DNA of 64,000 nucleotides from Elymus sibiricus. Taxonomy: Eukaryota; Streptophyta; Magnoliopsida; Poales; Poaceae. The notes beneath the pieces are model-generated. The model was given only the letters and a program-made list of their open reading frames with translations, was not told the origin of the DNA and did not search any database. Made by a program: the position numbers and the translations under genes. Shown here in pieces: positions 57,336 through 64,000 of this stretch (positions within the stretch are counted from its first letter, which is position 1; each line of letters opens with the position of its first letter). The stretch spans positions 194,970,037 through 195,034,036 of the forward strand of contig CM077672.1 of assembly GCA_039707655.1 (NCBI GenBank). The letters run 5' to 3'.

Positions 57336-59911
57336 GCATCATTGAAATCTCAAAGCCTATCTTTGTGGCTATAAAGAAAGAGCTTGTTGGGAGACAACCC
57401 AATGAATAAAATAAATTTTTTATGTTATTGTGTGTTTTCACAATTATACTACTGGTATGATTGTGTTTTTGTGTTTTTAATTAGTGTTTGTGCCAAGTAA
57501 AGTCTTTGGGATGATTTGGAAGATAGTATAATTGATGCTGTTTGGAAAACAGAAAGTTTTACGTCCAGTGCCTGAATTTTGTTTCTGTACTGGAGCATCA
57601 AAAAAATCTGAAATTTTTACACAGTATTGGTATATGAATTTACAACGTTTTCCTAATTTTTCAGAATTTTTGGAGTTACATAAGTATGGTTTTTAAATAG
57701 GTTGATACAGACTATTCTGTTTTTGATAGATTCTGTTTTTGATGTATTGCTTGCTTGTTTTGATGGAACTATGGATTGTATCGGGGGGTATAATCCATGG
57801 AGAAGTTAGAATACAGTAGGTATAATGAAAAAATAAAATATGAATGGGTTTGCAACAGTACCTAAGTAGTGATTTATTTTGTTATACTAACGGATCTCAC
57901 GAAGGTTTTGTTGAGTTTTGTGTGATTGAAGTTTTCAAGTTTTGGGTGAGATCACGATGGATGAAGGAATAAGGAGTAGAAAAAGCCTAAGCTTGGGGAT
58001 GCCCGAGGCACCCCAAGGTAATATTCAAGGAAGACTCAAGCGTCTAAGCTTGGGGATGCCCCGGAAGGCATCCCCTGTTTCTTCTACCAACCATCGGTAA
58101 TTTTACTTGGAGCTATATTTTTATTCGTCACATGATATGTGTTTTGCTTGGGGCGTCTTGTATTATATGAGTCTTTGCTTTGTTTGCTTTTTAGTTTTTC
58201 ACAATCATCTTTGCTGAACACACCTATCTTGAGAGAGCCACACATTTATCATCATAATTTGTTAGAATACTCTATGTGCTTCACTTAAATTTTTTGAGCT
58301 AGGCAGTTGCTCTAGTGCTTCACTTAAATCTTTTTGAGCACGGTGGTGGCTATATTTTGAAGAAATAAACTCTCATGCTTCACTTATATTATTTTGAGAG
58401 TTGATTGAAATTTTGAAGAAATGAATTCTCATGCTTCACTTATATTATTTTGAGAATTGACAAGATTAAAATTTTGAAGAAATAAATTCTCATGCTTCAC
58501 TTATATTATTTTGAGAATTGATAAGATTGAAAATTTTAAGAAATATTTGCACTCTCATGCTTCACTTAAATCTTTTTGAGAGTTGACAATAGTAACGGTA
58601 ATTTGCACAAGATATGAATTTGGCCCCAAAGTGATGAATATTCAAGAGGGATATAATAAAAACTTTCATATAGATCATTGGATATGATAATTGTGATTCC
58701 TTGCAATAGTTTTGCGATATGGAAATGATGATATGTGAGTCATGTTAGTGAGTAATTGTGATTTAGTAAGAATATTAGTGTTAAGGTTTGTGATTCCCTA
58801 TGCATGCACGTCAAGTCAATAGTTATGCAACGAAATTATATCCCACTTATGTTGTATTATTCAGTGTTAGTTATGTTCAATGCATGTTTATGACCGTTTT
58901 CGTTTTTCGGTTGGTTGCTTCTCAATCTATTTGCTAGCCTTCATTTGTACTAAGTGGAAATACTGCTTGTGCATCCAAAATCCTTAAACCCAAGTTGTGC
59001 CAAATGAGTCCACTATATCTACCTATATGCGGTATTTCAATGTCGTTCCAAGTAAATTTGCATGTGCCAACTCTAATTTTCAAAATAATTTTTCTGTTTT
59101 GTGTGCCCGTACTGCTCATGAAGCGGCAGGGGGTAGCCATTATTTTCCATGCTAGGTGTGTTATTCTAACGATGAGTGTTTATTCACTTGTCATTGCACG
59201 AGAGGATGGTTGGTAATAGGGATGCCCAGTCCCGCAATGAAATCAAAATTAATAACAACAAAATTCCTTGGAAAGTGATGGTATGGAGGGCACCCGTGGA
59301 TATGGCTAGCCATGGATTGTGAAAGAAATGGTGGAAAGGAAATAAACTTTACTTTCTGTTTGGGAACCACCTATGATGTGTCTAGCATGGAAATTATTGG
59401 GAATTCTCGGTCGTTTTCTTTGACAGGAAAAGCATGCCTCTCAAAAAAAAATATCTCTCTAATTTAAGCTTTGAGCTGTGGCACATTTGACAAATCTCTG
59501 CTTCCCTCTGCGAAGGGCCTATCTATTTACTTTTATGCAATTTTTATTTTTTTGAGTCTCCATCTTCTCTTATAAAGCACCAACTATAGAGCACTATTGT
59601 TATACTTGTGCATTGGATGTAGCTAATATTCGAGTGTGTTTCATGAATGGATCAATGATTGAGCATAATGGGCTAGTGATAACTTTCTTTAGCGTTGATA
59701 TTTTGAAAGACATGGTTGCTTGTTAGTATGCTTGAGTATCTATATTTTCATGTCAAATTATAGACTATTGCTTTGAATCATTCAAGTCCAAATGTCCATG
59801 CTATAAAAGAAAAGAATATGTGATGAATATGTTAGGCAGCATTCCACATCAAAAATTCTGTTTTTATCATTTACCTACTCGATGACGAGCAGGAATTAAG
59901 CTTGGGGATGC
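57336..59911 (+). other. N3 3' noncoding region
   Basis: Matches N2's 3' region almost throughout, from the CCCAATGAATAAAATAAATT motif to the purine tract (59898-59911). It has AAGCTTGGGGATG at 57989-58001 and 58046-58058 and the minisatellite at 58278-58585. Confidence 0.7.
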
Positions 59912-61933
59912 TGATACGTCTCCAACGTATCTATAATTTTTGATTGTTCCATGCTGTTATATTATCAATCTTGGATGTTTTTATAAGCATTTACAGCAAT
60001 TATATATCATTTTTGGAGACTAACCTATTAACTTAGTGCCCAGTGCCAGTTGCTGTTTTCTGCCCTGTTTTTGTTTTACAGAAAATCAATACCAAACGAA
60101 GTCCAAATGCCACGAATTTTTTTTGAGATTTTTGATTGGCTAAGATAAACACTAGAAGCTTCGAGAGAGGGCAAGAAGACCCAGGAGGTGGCCACGAGCC
60201 ACCAGGGCGCGCCTGGGGGGGCAGGCGCGCCCTGGTGCCTCGTGGGCCCCCCTTTGCTCCGTTTGACCTAATTCCTCCACTATAAATTCAGAAAAAATCA
60301 GAAACCCTCAGGGGAGTCCATGAAATACTTTTTCCGCCGCCGCAAGTTTCTGTTCTCGAGAGATCCCATCTGGAGGCCTTCTCCGGTACTCCGCCGGAGG
60401 GGGGATCGATCACGGAGGGGCTCTACATCAACCTTGCTGCCCTTCCGATGATGCGTGAGTAGTTTACCACAGACCTTCGGGTCCATAGTTAGTAGCTAGA
60501 TGGCTTCTTCTCTGTTTTTGATCTTCAATACAATGTTCTCCTCGATGTTCTTGGAGTTCTATCCGATGTAATCACTTTTTGCGGTGTGTTTGTTGGGATC
60601 CGATGAATTGTGAGTTTATGATCAGATTATCCATGAATATATTTGAGTCTTTGCTGCACTCTTTTGTGCATGATTATTATAGCCTCGTATTTCTTCCCGA
60701 TCTATTGATTTGGTTTGGCCAACTGAGTTGATTTATCTTGCCATGGGAAGAGGTGCTTTGTAATGGGTTCGATCTTGCGGTGCTCAATCCCAGTGACAGA
60801 AAGGGACATGACACGTATGTATCATTACTATTAAGGGTAAAAAGATGGGGTTTATTCATACGTGAGTTTATCTTGTCTACATCATGTCATCGTTCTTAAG
60901 GCATTACTTCGTTCTTTTATGGACTTAATACACTAGATGCATGCTGGATAGCGGTCGATGTGTGGAGTAATAGTAGTAGATGCAGGCAGGAGTCGGTCTA
61001 CTTATCTTGGACGTGATGCCTATATACATGATCATTGCCTTGGATATCGTCATGATTATTTGCTTTTCTATCAATTGCCCAACAGTAATTTGTCTACCCA
61101 CCGTATGCTATTTTCTTGAGAGAAGCCTCTAGTGAAAACTATGGCCCCCGGGTCTATCTAAATCATATTACTAAAACTATAAAAATATTGCTGCCATTTT
61201 CTTTTATTTACTTTATTTTGTATTTTTGTTTCAATCTATCAATCTATCACATACAATTTAATCTTGCAATTTACCGCCGAGGGATTGACAACCCCTCGTT
61301 TGCGTTGGGTGCAAGGGTTTGTTGTTTGTGTGCAGGTACTGCTAACTAGGTGTTGTGTGATTCTCCTACTGGTTTGATAACCTTGGTTTCATAACTGAGG
61401 GAAATACTTATCTCTATTGTGCTGCATCATCCCTTCCTCTTCGGGGATAATACCAACGCAAGCTACAAGTAGCAATGCCTATATACATGATCATTGCCTT
61501 GGATATCATCATGATTATTTGCTTTTCTATCAATTGCCCGACAGTAATTTGTCTACCCACCGTATGCTATTTTCTCGAGAGAAGCCTCTAGTGAAAACTA
61601 TGGCCCCCGGGTCTATCAAAATCATATTACTAAATCCCTAAAAATATTGCTGCCATTTTCTTTTATTTATTTTATTTTGTATTTTTGTTTCAATCTATCA
61701 ATCTATCACATACAATTTAATCTTGCAATTTACCGCCGAGGGATTGACAACCCCTCGTTTGCGTTGGGTGCAAGGGTTTGTTGTTTGTGTGCAGGTACTG
61801 CTAACGAGGTGTTGTGTGATTGTCCTACTGGTTCGATAACCTTGGTTTCATAACTGAGGGAAATACTTATCTCTACTGTGCTGCATCATCCCTTCCTATT
61901 CGGGGAAAATACTAACGCAAGCTACAAGTAGCA
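59912..61933 (+). repeat. Composite LTR C with terminal duplication
   Basis: 2022 bp, which is 1563 bp plus a 459 bp tandem repeat of its own 3' end. Hairpin at 60193-60244. It ends GTAGCA at 61933, directly followed by the TSD. Confidence 0.9.
61016..61933 (+). repeat. 459 bp tandem duplication of the LTR C end
   Basis: Copies at 61016-61474 and 61475-61933, both starting ATGCCTATATACATGATC and both ending exactly at the LTR terminus AAGTAGCA. Only the second copy is followed by the target duplication. A few substitutions separate them (for example CTAACTAGG against CTAACGAGG). Confidence 0.9.
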
Positions 61934-63561
61934 CAGTTGTGTTTGCATGTGATTAATTTAGATCTTACATAGTTGATTCTAAAGTAACTGTTCACACCGA
62001 TCATGCTGTTATTAAATATCTTATGGAAAAGAAAGATGTTAAACCTAGACTCATTAGGTGGGTTCTATTGCTACAAGAATTTGACTTGCATATTATTGAT
62101 AGAAAGGGAGCTGAGAATCCCGTAGCAGATAATTTGTCTAGAATTGAAAATGTTCTTGATGACCCACTTCCTATTAATGATGATTTTCCTGATGAATAGT
62201 TAGCTATCATAAACGCTTCTCGTAATACTCCTTGGTATGCAGACTATGCTAATTATATTATTGCTAAATTTATACCACCTAGTTTCACATACCAACAAAA
62301 GAAAAAGTTCTTCTATGATTTAAGACATTACTTTTGGGATGACCCACATCTTTATATAGAAGGAGTAGATGGTATTATTAGACGTTGTATACCTGAGCAT
62401 GAACAGGAACAAATCCTACGGAAGTGTCATTCTGAGGCTTACGGAGGACACCATGAGGGAGACCGAACTGCACATAAGGTATTACAATCTAGTTTTTATT
62501 GGCCTACTCTTTTCAAGGATGCTCGTAAGTTTTTCCTATCTTGTGATGAATGTCAAAGAATTAGAAATGTGGGTAGACGTCAGGAAATGCCTATGAATTA
62601 TTCACTTGCTATTGAACCATTTGATGTTTGGGGATTTGATTACATGGAACCTTTTCCTAAATCCAATGGGTATACTCATATTTTAGTTGCTGTTGATTAC
62701 GTTACTAAGTGGGTAGAAGCTATTCCAACTAGTAGTGCTGATCATAACACTTCTATTAAAATGCTTAAAGAAGTTATTTTCCCAAGGTTCGGAGTCCCTA
62801 GATATTTAATGACTGATGGTGGTTCACATTTTATTCATGGTGCATTCCGTAAATTGCTTGCTAAATATGATGTCAACCATAGAATTGCATCTCCCTATCA
62901 CCCTCAAACTAGTGGTCAAGTTGAATTGAGCAATAGAGAAATAAAATTAATTTTGCAAAAAACCGTCAATAGATCTAGAAAGAATTGGTCTAAGAAACTT
63001 GACGATGCATTATGGTCTTATAGAACTGCTTATAAAAATCCTATGGGTATGTCTCCTTATAAAATGGTTTATGGATAAGCATGTCATTTACCTCTTGAGT
63101 TAGAACATAAAGCATATTGGGCAATTAAAGAACTCAATTATGATTTTAAACTTGCCGGTGAAAAGAGGTTATTTGATATTAGCTCATTAGATGAATGGAG
63201 AACCCAAGCTTATGAAAATGCCAAATTGTTTAAAGAAAAAGTTAAAAGATGGCATGATAGAAGAATTCAAAAACGGGAATTTAAAGTGGGTGAGCAAGTT
63301 CTATTGTACAATTCTCGTTTGAGATTCTTTGCAGGAAAACTTCTCTCTAAATGGGAAGGACCGTATATCATCGAAGAAATTTATCGCTCCGGAGCCATCA
63401 AAATAAACAACTCCGAAGGCACTAATCCGAGAGTGGTGAATGGGCAAAGAATTAAGCACTATATTTCAGGTACTCTCATTAATGTTGAAACTAATATTAT
63501 TGAAACAATTACACCGGAGGAATACATAAGAGAGACCTTCCAGAATACTCCAGAACCCTGA
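61934..63561 (+). pseudogene. Element P RNase H and integrase
   Basis: Continues pol after the composite. RNase H C-terminal part with [14 protein letters not shown] sequence, then the integrase finger ([16 protein letters not shown]...CDECQRI), DDE core with [19 protein letters not shown] and [11 protein letters not shown], and the C-terminal tail with GEQVLLYNS and SKWEGPYIIEEIY. Stops at 61954-61956, 62197-62199 and 63076-63078 (TAA where M has a Lys codon) precede the natural stop at 63559-63561. The core residues are kept, but PF after the first Asp is preceded by Glu instead of Gly. Confidence 0.9.
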
Positions 63562-64000
63562 AAAGGAAGAGGTACGTGATACGGTAAGTAAACTGACTCC
63601 AAAAATTCCATAAAAATACTTTCTGTCAGTTTTGAAATATTAGAAAAAATACAAAAATAAGAAACAGCCGAGGGGACCCACCTGGTGCCCACAAGGCACC
63701 AGGGCGCGCCACCCCCCCAGGCGCGCCCTGGTGGCTCGTGGGCCCCTCGTGAGCCTTCCCGACTCCGTTTTCTTCTGGATTACTTGTTTTGCAAGATAAA
63801 AAAATCTTTATATATATTCCCGGACGTTTTGACTACCGTATCGTAGAAATCTCCTCTGTTCTTGTTTCGTGCTTATTTTCTGACAGATCCGAAAGTAAGT
63901 CGTCTCAAGACTCAGATGGAGAGAGCTTCGTATCGCACTATGTTACAAATCCAAGGATCTATGGGGACATAGATCCCTATGGATGGTCCGCGGAGGAGGA
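63562..64000 (+). other. Element P post-pol region with promoter-like parts
   Basis: Carries the GC-rich hairpin (63688-63742), a TATA-like CTTTATATATATTCC (63806-63820), then a pyrimidine-rich leader ending TTTTCTGACAG (63877-63887), a candidate splice acceptor. An open frame begins after it (SKSSQDSDGESFVSHY, IYGDIDPYGWSAEEE) and runs off the window. It does not match the Ser-rich third ORF of M. Confidence 0.45.

Larger units (their letters stand above)
49114..61933 (+). mobile_element. N2/N3 triple-LTR composite
   Basis: Structure LTR(A)-interior(N2)-LTR(B)-interior(N3)-LTR(C), flanked by one 5-bp TSD, CAGTT (49109-49113 and 61934-61938). The middle LTR has no TSD. Both interiors have their own tRNA-Asp PBS and their own purine tract. 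They share leaders and ~2.5 kb 3' regions but carry unrelated ORFs. LTRs start TGATACGTCTCC and end AAGTAGCA (WHAM-/Sabrina-like, name uncertain). No gag or pol is present. Confidence 0.9.
44521..64000 (+). mobile_element. Athila-lineage gypsy element P (incomplete at right edge)
   Basis: A plus-strand element beginning with an LTR at 44521; AGAGT at 44516-44520 is the likely left TSD copy. Gag, protease, RT, RNase H and integrase follow in one frame. The N2/N3 composite (49114-61933 plus TSD) interrupts it, and removing it restores the frame exactly (12825 bases). Five premature stops (46750, 48172, 61954, 62197, 63076) and a ~135 bp in-frame deletion make it non-autonomous. The 3' LTR lies beyond the window. 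The family may be Sabrina, but the name is unsure. Confidence 0.9.

Overview
The window is plant nuclear intergenic DNA from a large grass genome, most likely Triticeae (wheat, Aegilops, barley or rye). The evidence is a BARE-1/WIS/Angela-type copia element, a LARD (large retrotransposon derivative) with ~4.46 kb LTRs like Sukkula, Athila-lineage gypsy elements with tRNA-Asp primer sites, an Au-type SINE, a Stowaway MITE and CACTA termini. I see no intact host gene, no tRNA or rRNA gene and no CRISPR. Nearly all of it is nested transposable elements. Family names come from remembered features and are tentative. Boundaries come from matching termini, target-site duplications (TSDs) and primer sites in the sequence.

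Left third (1-19599): a CACTA end (1-1004) abuts a long gypsy-like LTR ('LTR-X', 1005-1883 plus 16763-19599). LTR-X is split by a complete LARD on the minus strand (1884-16762, TSD AACAC). The LARD interior carries no gag or pol. Its left LTR holds a ~2.1 kb gene-like insertion (2010-4097) that contains a Stowaway MITE. Each LARD LTR has its own private tandem duplication.

Middle (19600-44135): an Athila-lineage gypsy element on the minus strand ('M') runs from a truncated 5' LTR (42992-44135) through gag, protease, RT, RNase H and integrase (42881-37991) to a downstream third ORF (21540-21001). It is interrupted by an Au-type SINE (39892-40049, TSD TTAGTAA) and by a non-autonomous relative 'N1' (21658-37758, TSD CAGGA). 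N1's 5' LTR is in turn split by a complete copia element (27898-36559, TSD AAAGA).

Right third (44521-64000): a second Athila-lineage element ('P', plus strand) lies head-to-head with M. Its single-frame gag-pol is cut within RNase H by a 12.8 kb triple-LTR composite (49114-61933, TSD CAGTT) made of two non-autonomous units, N2 and N3. Their leaders and 3' regions are nearly the same but their ORFs are unrelated.

How the parts relate: M and P look like decayed copies of an autonomous family. N1, N2 and N3 share with them the TGATACGTC LTR start, the tRNA-Asp primer site and, for N1 versus M, 3' noncoding sequence. They are therefore plausible parasites of that machinery, each carrying its own uncharacterised ORF where gag would be. 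These cassette ORFs, the triple-LTR structure and the third ORF of M behind a candidate splice acceptor are the least ordinary parts of the window.
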